This document shows positions 24,088-32,847 of a stretch of 64,000 nucleotides of DNA, piece after piece. The notes beneath the pieces were generated by a model. The model saw only the letters and a program-made list of their open reading frames with translations, had not been told where the DNA came from and ran no database searches. Position 1 is the first letter of the stretch, and each line of letters opens with the position of its first letter. A program made the position numbers and the translations under genes. Source of the stretch: Clostridiales bacterium (lineage in GTDB: Bacteria > Bacillota > Clostridia > Saccharofermentanales > Saccharofermentanaceae); assembly GCA_017513085.1 (NCBI GenBank), contig JAFWDK010000029.1, positions 62,001 through 126,000 on the forward strand, in the 5' to 3' direction.

Positions 24088-26406
24088 ATGAAAAAAGTGA
24101 TATCTGCTATTCTCGCTGTAGCGGTCGCTCTGACTATGTCGGGATGTAATATAAGCACTTCGTCGGAAAAGCAGAGCGGATCATCGGTCAACACGAAAAA
24201 AAGGCAGGAAGTCGTTGCGGAGTCCGATCCGTACTTCTACATAACGGAGAAGGAACTGTCTATCCCGGTTGAAAAGGACAGGAAAGTTGTCTATGCCGAT
24301 GTAGGAGAGTGCAGATTCGTCGGAGATCAGGTCTTTGTTTCCTACATGCTCTTCTACGAAACCGAAGGGGAACCGGAAGGCATTCTTGGAAGAGTGCTTT
24401 TTGATAAAGAGGGGAATCTTCTTGCGGATCTATCTTCCAAGGCGGAGTCGAAGGAGCGGATCGAGAAGATCATCGAAGATAACAGCCATGAACTTTATGC
24501 GATCTCATTTGATTCATCGGAATTTTCCTATTCGATCCAAAAGCTTAATAAGGACGGTTTGCACGGAGAAAAAAGAAAGATCCCTGCGGAAATAGACGAA
24601 GAAAGTGAAGTGCTTTTCCTGCAGGATGGAAACCTGATGATCGCCAATATGGGTGAGTTGCGCGTGATTGCGCCGGATGGCTCGCTGACCGGTTCATGCA
24701 GTCAGGAAGAGTTCATGGGACGGGTCTTCATTCAGGACGGGAAATACTATGGCGGATGTAACCACTATTCGCCGGAGGATTGGGATGAAAGCTATACCTA
24801 TATCCGTGAGATCGATCCGAAGACAGGTGAACTGAAGGGCAATAAGATCAAGTGCGGGGATTTTTCACGCATGTCGCGGGAAAAGGACCGGAGCTATCTT
24901 CTTTCGGCGGGGGAGATCGCAAAGGTCGATCTTCTGGATCCTTCTAAGAATCAGGTGGTGTTCAGCTGGAACGATACCGACTATGATTCCGCGCGGATCC
25001 TGGATACGAAGGTCAGTTCGGATCAGGAATTCTATTTCATCGAAGAATCGGGAAATGCGGAATCAGAAGAAAACGACGATCCCAGAGTGGAACTGAAACT
25101 GTTGCAGGCTGTCCGCGCAGAGAAGAATCCCAATGCCGGAAAAAAGATCATTCGCGTGGGTGTATTCGAACAGGATGTAAATTTCAAAAGACATGTCAAC
25201 CAGTATAATCTGGATGCGGATTCAACAAGCCGCGTAGAGCTGTATTATTATTCTCTCAACAGTGTTCCCGCGTCTTCCGGATTGGAAATGGAGAAGCGTA
25301 TTGCGGAGAAGATCTCGATGGATCTGCTAAGTGGTGACGGACCGGATATTCTGATGAATGCGTCGTGGCTTTCTCAGTTTAATACTGACAAAGTACTGGT
25401 TGACCTGAATACTTTTATCGACAGCACAGATGGTTCCGGGCTGGACAGGAGTGAATATTTGGATAGCCTGTTCCGGGCCTCGGAACAGGGTGGGAAACTC
25501 TATCACTTGCCTCTGACTTTTTACGTGCATGGCTGGGTCGCCAACCGTGAGCTTCTGGGAGATACATCTTCTTATTCGTATAAGGAATTTCTGGACGCTT
25601 GTGAAAAACTTCCCGAAGATGTCTCTGTATTCACGGAAAGCCCATATAACGACCTGCTTTCACTGCTTCCTGTTTCTGAGTTCGTTGATTATGAGAAGGG
25701 CCAGGTGCACTTCGAGGATCCGGAATTTAAGCAGCTTCTGGAACTGGTCAGAAAATATGGCTCGCCGAGGACGCATGAACAGCTTGCCAAGGAGATGGAA
25801 GATGAAGGGAGCGCCAGACCGGACAGCGGAGAGCTTTTCTGCGAGAACATGCTGGCCTTTACAACAGAAGCATTTGGGGATCTTTTCTCCTTCACCAGAG
25901 CGAAGAAAAGGCTTGGAGGAAAGGGTGTTTTCTGCGGGAGCCCCAGCCGTTCCGGAGGATCTATGATGGCAAGAGTAAGCATCTCTATGGCGATCTCCGC
26001 ATCCTCCAAGAATCAGAATGAAGCATGGGAATTCCTGCGCTTTATGGTCTCGGATGAACAGCAGGAGATGATGACGGAATCCCTAAACTGCAATTTCATT
26101 CCCGTGTCCCGAAAAGCACTGAATCTTCAGAATGAAAAGTGGATGGAGTTCAACCGGAAAAGAATCGAAAACTATGTTCCCGATCCGCGGTATCCGGATG
26201 AGAAGCCTCTCGAAATTACCGATGAAACACTCTCGGAGTACATGAAAATTTTGGAGAGTATCCGGCTCATTTCATCTTCCGATCCGGAGCTGATGTCGAT
26301 CGTGATGGAAGAAGCGGCAGGGTATTTTGCAAGTCAGCGGAGCCTGGACGAAGTGTGCAGTACGATATCGAACCGGGCAAAGACGATCGTGCAGGAAAGA
26401 GGATAA
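24088..26406 (+). CDS. large lipoprotein, propeller-like N-half plus solute-binding C-half (copy 2)
   Basis: 772 residues from ATG 24088; the frame opens 105 nt earlier, but only this start gives a signal peptide with lipobox MSGC. Same build as copy 1: mature start with ESDPYF, beta-repeat N-half, solute-binding C-half (GDGPDILMNASWLSQF, GGKLYHLPLTFYVHGWVANR, EAWEFLRFMVSDEQQ) and tail EEAAGYFASQRSLDEVCSTI. Divergence from copy 1 is large, so this is an old duplication. No BlaI-type palindrome was seen before it. It is 5 nt from copy 3 and must share its transcript. Confidence 0.85.
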   Translation: MKKVISAILAVAVALTMSGCNISTSSEKQSGSSVNTKKRQEVVAESDPYFYITEKELSIPVEKDRKVVYADVGECRFVGDQVFVSYMLFYETEGEPEGILGRVLFDKEGNLLADLSSKAESKERIEKIIEDNSHELYAISFDSSEFSYSIQKLNKDGLHGEKRKIPAEIDEESEVLFLQDGNLMIANMGELRVIAPDGSLTGSCSQEEFMGRVFIQDGKYYGGCNHYSPEDWDESYTYIREIDPKTGELKGNKIKCGDFSRMSREKDRSYLLSAGEIAKVDLLDPSKNQVVFSWNDTDYDSARILDTKVSSDQEFYFIEESGNAESEENDDPRVELKLLQAVRAEKNPNAGKKIIRVGVFEQDVNFKRHVNQYNLDADSTSRVELYYYSLNSVPASSGLEMEKRIAEKISMDLLSGDGPDILMNASWLSQFNTDKVLVDLNTFIDSTDGSGLDRSEYLDSLFRASEQGGKLYHLPLTFYVHGWVANRELLGDTSSYSYKEFLDACEKLPEDVSVFTESPYNDLLSLLPVSEFVDYEKGQVHFEDPEFKQLLELVRKYGSPRTHEQLAKEMEDEGSARPDSGELFCENMLAFTTEAFGDLFSFTRAKKRLGGKGVFCGSPSRSGGSMMARVSISMAISASSKNQNEAWEFLRFMVSDEQQEMMTESLNCNFIPVSRKALNLQNEKWMEFNRKRIENYVPDPRYPDEKPLEITDETLSEYMKILESIRLISSSDPELMSIVMEEAAGYFASQRSLDEVCSTISNRAKTIVQERG

Positions 26407-26411
26407 GATAC

Positions 26412-28619
26412 ATGATGAAAAAACAAAATCTTCCATTGAAAAAAATGGTGTCGACATTTCTCGCGATATCGATGGTCCTGACCATAGCGGGATGCCGTAA
26501 GCCGAAAGAAAAACAGAAGAAAGAGTATCGTGTCGTAAAGGAGTCGGACCCGTATTATTCCGCATCGGAAGTGGAGTTGATTATTCCTCGTAAGGAGGGA
26601 AAAGAACTGCAGCAGTTTCTTGTAAATAAACCGGAGATCGTGGACGGGAAGATCCGCTTTAAATTCGATGCGAGCTACAAGGTTCCGAAAGAACTGAATG
26701 ACAAGCAGTACCTATGCGCGCAGAACCTCGATAACTTCACGGAAGAGGAGAAACTGGCGATTTGGGAAGAGTGGATCAGCTATTTCGATGAAGGCATTGC
26801 CTGCTTTGACCTTAACGGGAATTTCCTCGGTGTGGAAAAAGAAGAGGAGGATCCTCGTGCTTCTATGCACTGGGCAGGTGAGCATTCGGAGCTTTTCTAT
26901 TGCCGCTCCCTTTCGGATGGAAGAAGCCTCGGCTGGAACTTCGAAAAGATAGTGCTTTTCGATCCGGAGGGAAAAGAACTGGCGAGCTATGTTCCCGAGT
27001 TGTTTTCGGGAGAAGTCTTAGTAGTGGGAGATGAGATCTTTGTTTCCGGCCGCCACTATGATGAGAAGAATACTGAAGCGTCGTATGACTACATCGTCCG
27101 GCTGGATAATCAGACGCTGAAAGAAAATGGAGATCAGATCCGGCTTTCCGGATCGGTCAGTATGGGGGATATCTGTGCGGGTGATCAGGGTCTTTTCCGG
27201 ATGAGCTCCAATGGAATAAATAAGATCAATACCGATAGCGGAAAAGAGGAAGAATTCCTTCTCTGGAGTGATACCGATCTGAATTATGTGGGCATGATCG
27301 GAGATGGCGCGCAGATCGGTAGCAATAAGTGTCAGCTGATCAAGTATGTGAACGAGGAAACAGATGAGAATGGACATCTGGTCATGCACGTTCTTCTTGT
27401 CACGCTTACTAAGGAAACGAAAAATCCGCATGCCGGAAAGACGGTGCTCACGCTCGGTGATGCACGTGAAAATGATGCAGATCTTGTTGAAACGGTGGTT
27501 GCATATAACCTGCTTCCGGATAAGAAAGTTCGGATCGAGGTGCACGACTATTCTTCCTATGCAAGTGCTTATGGTGCCTACGAGAAAGTCATCTCCAAGA
27601 TCGCCGATCAGGTCTATCTCGATCTTCTTGGCGGAACCGGTCCCGATATTCTCGTGAACTTCGCCACCTCACCCTCCTTTCAGACAGAAGATGTACTTCT
27701 GGATCTGATGCCGTACCTAAGCGGAGATACCGGGCTTTCGGATCAGAAATACTACAGTACTCTTCTTCGTGCCTATGAAAAGGACGGAAAAGTATTCCAT
27801 CTTCCGACAAATGTGGAACTCCTTGGCTTCTGGGGAAACCAGGAATTCCTGCCGGATACAGTATCCATTTCAGCTTCCGGTTTTGATACGATCCGCGCCT
27901 CTTTGCCGGAGAATACTCTGCTTCTTCCTGCAGCGGAATACGACGATCTTCTGGAGACATGGCTTCCGCAGATTTTAGGACAGTATCTGGATATGCAAAA
28001 CGGCCGGGCAGACTTCAATAATGATTCTTTTACCGCACTTCTTGAAGCAGTCAAAAAGTATGGATCCCACGTGGAAGAACCGATTGAGATCGAGTATGAA
28101 GAAGCGATGGCAAAAGCACCGGAGACGCTTCTTCACGAGAAAATGGTGGCGATGATCCCGTACATTATCTCTTCGCCAAAGGCTTATAAGGACTGCCTTG
28201 CGCTTGGTAATGGACACGGAAGAGTCTATGCTTTTGGAGATGTTTCCGGCATGGCAGTTGACAGCCGGATGACGGTAGCCATCTCAAAGAGTACGCCTTA
28301 TGCGCAGGAGGCATGGGACTTCCTCTGCACGCTTTTTAACGAAGAGAACCAGAAACACTTCGCGGAGAATCTCGGCGGGATCCCCGTATCCAGAAACGGC
28401 GTGGATGCACTCTGCAAAAAGTGTGAGATGACAGAAAATGAGGCAAGTGCTTTTGAAGCGGAATTAGAGAGGACACATGAAGTTTGCGTCAGGGATGACT
28501 CGATCATGGACATCGTAAAAGAAGAAGCAGAAGGATTCTTCATGGGCCAGAAAGAGATCCGCTCCGTGGTCAGCACGATCAATAACCGCGTGGCGACGAT
28601 CCTCAAGGAGAGAAAGTGA
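26412..28619 (+). CDS. large lipoprotein, propeller-like N-half plus solute-binding C-half (copy 3)
   Basis: 735 residues from ATG 26412, with AGAGG 12 nt upstream; the frame opens earlier inside copy 2. Lipobox IAGC, then ESDPYYSASEVELIIP, the same motif as the other copies. The C-half reads GTGPDILVNFATSPSF, GKVFHLPTNVELLGFW, EAWDFLCTLFNEENQ and ends EEAEGFFMGQKEIRSVVSTI. Three such genes behind a BlaI/M56 pair suggest envelope sensors or ligand traps. The 97 bases after it before the convergent gene show no clear terminator. Confidence 0.85.
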   Translation: MMKKQNLPLKKMVSTFLAISMVLTIAGCRKPKEKQKKEYRVVKESDPYYSASEVELIIPRKEGKELQQFLVNKPEIVDGKIRFKFDASYKVPKELNDKQYLCAQNLDNFTEEEKLAIWEEWISYFDEGIACFDLNGNFLGVEKEEEDPRASMHWAGEHSELFYCRSLSDGRSLGWNFEKIVLFDPEGKELASYVPELFSGEVLVVGDEIFVSGRHYDEKNTEASYDYIVRLDNQTLKENGDQIRLSGSVSMGDICAGDQGLFRMSSNGINKINTDSGKEEEFLLWSDTDLNYVGMIGDGAQIGSNKCQLIKYVNEETDENGHLVMHVLLVTLTKETKNPHAGKTVLTLGDARENDADLVETVVAYNLLPDKKVRIEVHDYSSYASAYGAYEKVISKIADQVYLDLLGGTGPDILVNFATSPSFQTEDVLLDLMPYLSGDTGLSDQKYYSTLLRAYEKDGKVFHLPTNVELLGFWGNQEFLPDTVSISASGFDTIRASLPENTLLLPAAEYDDLLETWLPQILGQYLDMQNGRADFNNDSFTALLEAVKKYGSHVEEPIEIEYEEAMAKAPETLLHEKMVAMIPYIISSPKAYKDCLALGNGHGRVYAFGDVSGMAVDSRMTVAISKSTPYAQEAWDFLCTLFNEENQKHFAENLGGIPVSRNGVDALCKKCEMTENEASAFEAELERTHEVCVRDDSIMDIVKEEAEGFFMGQKEIRSVVSTINNRVATILKERK

Positions 28620-28716
28620 CAGATGGAGTAACGGAGATATTGACAATCGGTTTTTAGTATTCCATGGGGGCATCATAAACTGATTTTTGAATCATAGTTC
28701 GCTTAAAAAGCTTGTC

Positions 28717-30207
28717 TTATTTAATTATTCCCAGGGTGGACAGCCCGCCGAGCATGATAAGGACCAGGATCGCCAGTACAATGATCAATGGTTTGAGCAT
28801 ATAAGTCTGTCCGGCGTTTTTGACTTCGTAGATCACCCAGTCATCACTTGCCGGTTCGCTTGCTGATCCGCAGTATGGACAGTTTCTGGTCTTAAATGAA
28901 TTGAAGCTGGCGCCGCAGTTCCGACACTGGATCTTCGCGATGGAGAAGTTGGAAGTGGTCGGGACATCAGTTCTTCGCCCAGCCTTGATCCGGTATACTT
29001 CGCGTTGTGACTTGATATGGTCGCCCAGATCACGTGTGACATCGACAAAAAGATTGCCCGTGACATAGACATATTTGCCTTCCTGTTTGATCTTGTTGCA
29101 GGACATCCATCCGCTAAAAGCACAGTCGACCACATTGTCGAATTCTGATCCGATGTCGCCGCCTTCGTAGAAGGGGAGGGAGGCACGGTTATCGGAAAAA
29201 GCAATCAGCTTAAACAAGGAAGTGATTCTTGAAGAGAAGGTCTCAAAGGTGTAAGCAGGCATGATCTTCGACATTTTAGCTTCGAATATTTTTCTTGATC
29301 TGCCTACTGAGAGAGCCGGACCTGTTCCCGTACCGATCTGACGCCCCGCGGCGGCAAAAATCGAAAACATCCACATGAAGTAACCGATGAGCGGGCTTAT
29401 GAGGATCGTGCCCAAAACGTACCTGATCAAGATCATCGGGGTGAAGGATCCATAGGTCTCCGGCATCGTATGGCGCTGGTACCAGGCGACACCTACCATC
29501 AAAGGGATCATGACGGGAAGAGAATACAGTCCGTATTTAATGATGGTCTTCTTGATCGGATCGCGTTTCCCGTGCGTGTCATAAGTAAAAAAGTAATTCG
29601 TTACCTTCGGATACAGTTCGGACATCTTAAACGCCGTTCCACAGTGACTGCATCCCTCCTGCAGTTCTTTGATCGTGGAGACCGAACCGCAGTTCGGGCA
29701 GCAGTAAGTATCGCCGCTGACATCTTCACCGCTTCGCACATCGACTACAGTTTCGTATATCGCCTGCGGCTCCTTTTTCTTATAGGGTTTCATATTGGGA
29801 CGGTCGAAGGTCTTCGTATGCTCGACAAAACCGACCGACCACGATGTCTCATACTGACCGTCCTGCCAGGAGCGGACGTTGTTGAATCCTTCTTGGAAAT
29901 AGGCACCGGGGACCATCTCGTCCGTGAAGCGCAGACTTCTATTCGCGATGCGCTTCTGCTGCAGTTCCAAGCAGTACCGGAGTTCTCTGTCTGCCGACAT
30001 CACTTTGGCACCCGGTTCATTCGCGTGATTTAATTCTTCGCGAAAAGCGGCGGCGACGGCGTCTCTGGTCGGCTTTCTGTCTTCCGTTACTGCGGAGGTG
30101 CCATCAAGCATCGCCGAAGCTTCTTCCACGCTCACGCCTGATGCAAGAGCAACTGCTTCCTCTTCCGTAAGCCAGTTCTTTTTCGGATTCGTATTATTCT
30201 CGCTCAT
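28717..30207 (-). CDS. zinc-ribbon membrane protein, possibly Tim44/NTF2-like
   Basis: 496 residues. The N-terminal 160 residues are soluble and acidic; then a zinc ribbon (CPNCG ... CSHCG, about 168-190), two membrane helices (about 225-245 and 262-285), a soluble domain of about 120 residues (FKLIAFSDNRASLPFYEGGD ... DVTRDLGDHIKSQREVYRI) that resembles Tim44/NTF2-like folds, a second zinc ribbon (CRNCG ... CPYCG) and a C-terminal membrane helix. Function unknown. It resembles the truncated gene at the left edge in its paired zinc ribbons. The ribosome site is weak. Confidence 0.8.
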   Translation of the reverse strand: MSENNTNPKKNWLTEEEAVALASGVSVEEASAMLDGTSAVTEDRKPTRDAVAAAFREELNHANEPGAKVMSADRELRYCLELQQKRIANRSLRFTDEMVPGAYFQEGFNNVRSWQDGQYETSWSVGFVEHTKTFDRPNMKPYKKKEPQAIYETVVDVRSGEDVSGDTYCCPNCGSVSTIKELQEGCSHCGTAFKMSELYPKVTNYFFTYDTHGKRDPIKKTIIKYGLYSLPVMIPLMVGVAWYQRHTMPETYGSFTPMILIRYVLGTILISPLIGYFMWMFSIFAAAGRQIGTGTGPALSVGRSRKIFEAKMSKIMPAYTFETFSSRITSLFKLIAFSDNRASLPFYEGGDIGSEFDNVVDCAFSGWMSCNKIKQEGKYVYVTGNLFVDVTRDLGDHIKSQREVYRIKAGRRTDVPTTSNFSIAKIQCRNCGASFNSFKTRNCPYCGSASEPASDDWVIYEVKNAGQTYMLKPLIIVLAILVLIMLGGLSTLGIIK

Positions 30208-30303
30208 ATTTTTTACCCCGTATTTGCATGCCCCTGTTTACCATGTCTTTATCTTACCACGTTCATCTTCATGAACAAAGAGATTCGTCTCTTCGATGCT
30301 CTG

Positions 30304-31002
30304 TCAATTCCCATCGATCGGGAAATCGAAGGAGATTACATAGTCACCTATATGATGAACCTGCAGCATGCACATTTGTCTGTCTCTTTGGAAGCTTACG
30401 TTCCAAGAGTCTTCGCTGCTTTTCATGTCGGTACGGATCGCGAAATCTTCCGACTGGATCTTGTCAGCGATTGCCTGAGCTACCTCGAATGCAAAATCCT
30501 TATCTTCAATATGCAGTTCCAGGGTAATGTTGCCAGGGCCTTCAAAAATCGGATCACACTTGAATCCGGAGAAGACAGAGATCCTGCTGATATAGCATGT
30601 GGTGTCCGAAGAGCCTTCATAGAATAACCAGCTGAAGTCGTCATCCTTTTTCGTGAAAGTTCTGCAGCCGTCCATGTTGATAGTCTCGTAATAATCCGCG
30701 CTCTTTGTGCCTGTTTTCACATTCATCGTGTTCCAGAGATCTTTGACGATCTCCTCTGTTGTCATCCCGTCCAGACGGAGAATGATCGAATCATTGGTGA
30801 CCGGCTTCGTCTCCGAAAGAGTTGTGGCCGCCTCTATCTGGATTTCAGGATTTTCAGATCTTCTGGTCGATTCTGCGAGGTTGGTATGCGTATCTTTGGT
30901 CGATCCCTGATTCTCCTTCTTAGAACAAGCAGTGGTGGCTCCGATGAGCATTGCTACGGTAAGTGTTGTGGCGATGATTCTGATAATAGCTTTCGTTTTC
31001 AT
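30304..31002 (-). CDS. lipoprotein sharing the extracellular domain of the adjacent sigma fusion
   Basis: 232 residues. Signal peptide ending TTAC (Cys about 26), a Ser/Thr/Glu linker, then a domain from about residue 78 that aligns by eye with the last 160 residues of the neighbouring membrane sigma factor: MTTEEIVKDLWNTMNVKTGT matches MTAEECIENLWKTTDVHTGM, FSWLFYEGSS matches FSWSFSRNDA, SVFSGFKCDPIFEG matches DVYSKDECDPVFKG, and the ends DYVISFDFPIDGN and DYVIDFSIPLIGK. Its promoter region is a copy of the sigma promoter. It may be a sensor, decoy or negative-feedback partner of the sigma factor. Confidence 0.85.
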   Translation of the reverse strand: MKTKAIIRIIATTLTVAMLIGATTACSKKENQGSTKDTHTNLAESTRRSENPEIQIEAATTLSETKPVTNDSIILRLDGMTTEEIVKDLWNTMNVKTGTKSADYYETINMDGCRTFTKKDDDFSWLFYEGSSDTTCYISRISVFSGFKCDPIFEGPGNITLELHIEDKDFAFEVAQAIADKIQSEDFAIRTDMKSSEDSWNVSFQRDRQMCMLQVHHIGDYVISFDFPIDGN

Positions 31003-31110
31003 AATTCGTATTCCTTTCGTATTCGCATGTAGCGTTATAGGCTTAAGTGCTTTTCAAAAAGCATCTTCCGTAGATGGGGTAACAGGCTGCGTCGGACATC
31101 CTGTTTCCCC

Positions 31111-31156
31111 GCATCTACCCTATAGACGAATAACGAAAGGGAATTATTGGGTGGTT
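31111..31156 (-). promoter_or_regulatory. ECF-type promoter, copy for the lipoprotein
   Basis: On the minus strand AACCACCCAATAA is followed at fixed spacing by ATTCGTCTATAGG. CGTCTA is a typical ECF sigma -10; both blocks are identical to those at 32613-32658, with 21 bp between block starts in each. It lies 109 nt before the lipoprotein start. Confidence 0.8.
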
Positions 31157-31177
31157 TTAGAAGATTTTTCAAAAAGA

Positions 31178-32590
31178 TTATTTCCCGATGAGCGGAATGG
31201 AAAAGTCGATGACATAATCTGTCAGGCAGTAGGCCCTTATACTGAAGGCCCTGCCGTTGCCCTGGAGACGCACGGTTCTCATGCTTACACTGGTTCCAAC
31301 ATCGCTTTTGACTTTGTATCCTTCCGATTCGAAGCGCTCGATGATCAATTCGAACACGTCTTCCGAGAAATCCTCGTCACCAAGATAAACCAACAGATGG
31401 ACATAGGAATTCTCATCGTCGCCTTTGAAGACCGGATCACATTCATCCTTCGAGTACACATCCAGTGCGCTGATAAAGCGTTTGGCATCATTTCTGCTGA
31501 ATGACCAGGAGAACTTATCGGGATGAAGCAGGGAAGGATTATCGGATAGGATGAGCTTCTCGCAATACTCTTCCCGTGTCATCCCTGTGTGCACATCGGT
31601 GGTTTTCCAAAGGTTCTCGATGCACTCTTCTGCGGTCATATCATCCATATACACATAGATCGAATTGTCCGTGGCTTTTCCGTACGTGTCTTCATCGTTC
31701 TTTCCGGAGATATTTACGGCAGAAGTGTCTGCGCCTTCCGTGTCGATCACTCCACGCCCGTTTTGACTTGTCCCTTGAACCTGAGCATCATTCTTCTTTT
31801 GGGTGGAGGCATTATGTGTAAATCCTATAGTGATGCCGATTATTGCACCAATAACAACGACTGCCGCGATGCCTCCGTAAATTACTTTTTCCATTATGGT
31901 ACCTGTCCCTTTCTTTACTGCCTCGGCAGCAGTAGAAGTGGCTTCCCCTGTGGAAGCCTCAGCAGATGCGGACAGGTGGCTGAGCAGTGAAGCGGGCATG
32001 GGCTTAAAGGGCACCTGCTCGGCTTCTTTGATAAACAGTTTGCTTAAGAACGGCACGACCATAAACAACTTGGTGTCATTATCTTTTTCATATTTCTCGA
32101 CCTCCTTCTTGATTTTCTTCTTGGCGAAGCTTAGCCGCCAAAGAACTGTTCCCTGGGGAACACCAAGAACTTCGGAGATCTCTTTCGTCGTCATTTCATC
32201 GAAATAGTAGAGAATGAGAGTTTTTCTGATTTCTTCCGACAAGGACTTCTCGATAATGTCCATGATCACCTTTCTCATCTCGGCGGACTCGATAAGAGAG
32301 TCCGGAAGGAAATCCTCGGCCACATCCTCGACGTTCTCGAAGAATTCGTCTTCTACATTGACGGTCTTTGTCAGTTTGATCCGGTCAAGACATTTGTTAG
32401 CTGCTGTTTTCTTCAGCCAGGCGTGGACCTTGCTCTTATCCTGGATCGAGTCGTAGGACTTGATCAGGGAGAGAAAAGTCTCCTGGACGATGTCCTCTGC
32501 ATCGGCCTCGTTCTTAAGAAGAGACATGGCCGTCCAGTACACCGCACGGTACGAGTCATTGTAGATCTTTTCGAGTTCTTGGTTTGTCAC
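31178..32590 (-). CDS. ECF sigma factor fused to a membrane helix and extracellular domain
   Basis: 470 residues. Sigma region 2 at about 10-78 (YWTAMSLLKNEADAEDIVQE) and region 4 at about 110-162 (TTKEISEVLGVPQGTVLWRL), then a linker, one membrane helix at about 236-256 (VIYGGIAAVVVIGAIIGITI) and an extracellular part of 210 residues whose last 160 are duplicated in the next gene. Sigma and membrane-control domains are normally on two proteins. Activation would require cleavage, or action from the membrane. The promoter copy at 32613 suggests autoregulation. No frameshift is needed: the frame is continuous. Confidence 0.9.
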   Translation of the reverse strand: MTNQELEKIYNDSYRAVYWTAMSLLKNEADAEDIVQETFLSLIKSYDSIQDKSKVHAWLKKTAANKCLDRIKLTKTVNVEDEFFENVEDVAEDFLPDSLIESAEMRKVIMDIIEKSLSEEIRKTLILYYFDEMTTKEISEVLGVPQGTVLWRLSFAKKKIKKEVEKYEKDNDTKLFMVVPFLSKLFIKEAEQVPFKPMPASLLSHLSASAEASTGEATSTAAEAVKKGTGTIMEKVIYGGIAAVVVIGAIIGITIGFTHNASTQKKNDAQVQGTSQNGRGVIDTEGADTSAVNISGKNDEDTYGKATDNSIYVYMDDMTAEECIENLWKTTDVHTGMTREEYCEKLILSDNPSLLHPDKFSWSFSRNDAKRFISALDVYSKDECDPVFKGDDENSYVHLLVYLGDEDFSEDVFELIIERFESEGYKVKSDVGTSVSMRTVRLQGNGRAFSIRAYCLTDYVIDFSIPLIGK

Positions 32591-32612
32591 TTTTTTCGCC
32601 TCCTGTTTATCC

Positions 32613-32658
32613 GCATCTGTCCTATAGACGAATAGAGGAAGAGGTTTATTGGGTGGTT
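32613..32658 (-). promoter_or_regulatory. ECF-type promoter, copy for the sigma fusion gene
   Basis: Same two blocks as at 31111-31156 (AACCACCCAATAA and ATTCGTCTATAGG, same spacing, plus matching AGATGC after the -10). The -10 CGTCTA is at 32630-32625, 35 nt before the start codon. These two are the only copies I found in the window. Confidence 0.8.
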
Positions 32659-32764
32659 AGAGAAATATTTCTTTCTTTTCTGTCTTCAGTATATCAGAGA
32701 ATCGTAGCACGTCTATCGAAGAAATAATTACCAAAATAGTAAAACCAAGAACAGAAGAAACAAG

Positions 32765-32800
32765 AAACCCCGAAACCATTGCGGTATCGGGGTTTTCTTT
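32765..32800 (-). terminator. tRNA-Thr terminator copy at the outer end of element A
   Basis: 12-bp stem with one mismatch (32765-32777 with 32783-32795) in the same position next to the att repeat as the terminator of the intact tRNA at 50933. Only one base differs between them over about 35 bp. T-rich on both sides, so it may work in either direction. Confidence 0.7.
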
Positions 32801-32801
32801 C

Positions 32802-32847
32802 TGGAGCCGATTGCGAGACTCGAACTCGCGACCTGCTGATTACAAAT
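32802..32847. repeat. att site 1, 46-bp copy of the tRNA-Thr 3' part
   Basis: Identical over 46 bp to 38411-38456 and 50970-51015. It runs from the CCA end to the anticodon loop of tRNA-Thr, the usual crossover segment for tyrosine integrases. It marks the left end of element A. Confidence 0.92.

Noticed and set aside
21579..28619. ABC sugar-uptake operon
   Set aside because: Three binding-protein-like lipoproteins but no permease or ATPase gene in or around the unit.
31178..32590. Sigma and anti-sigma genes merged by a frameshift
   Set aside because: One frame reads through both domains and a sensible linker without a second start or ribosome site at the junction; a sequencing error cannot be fully excluded.
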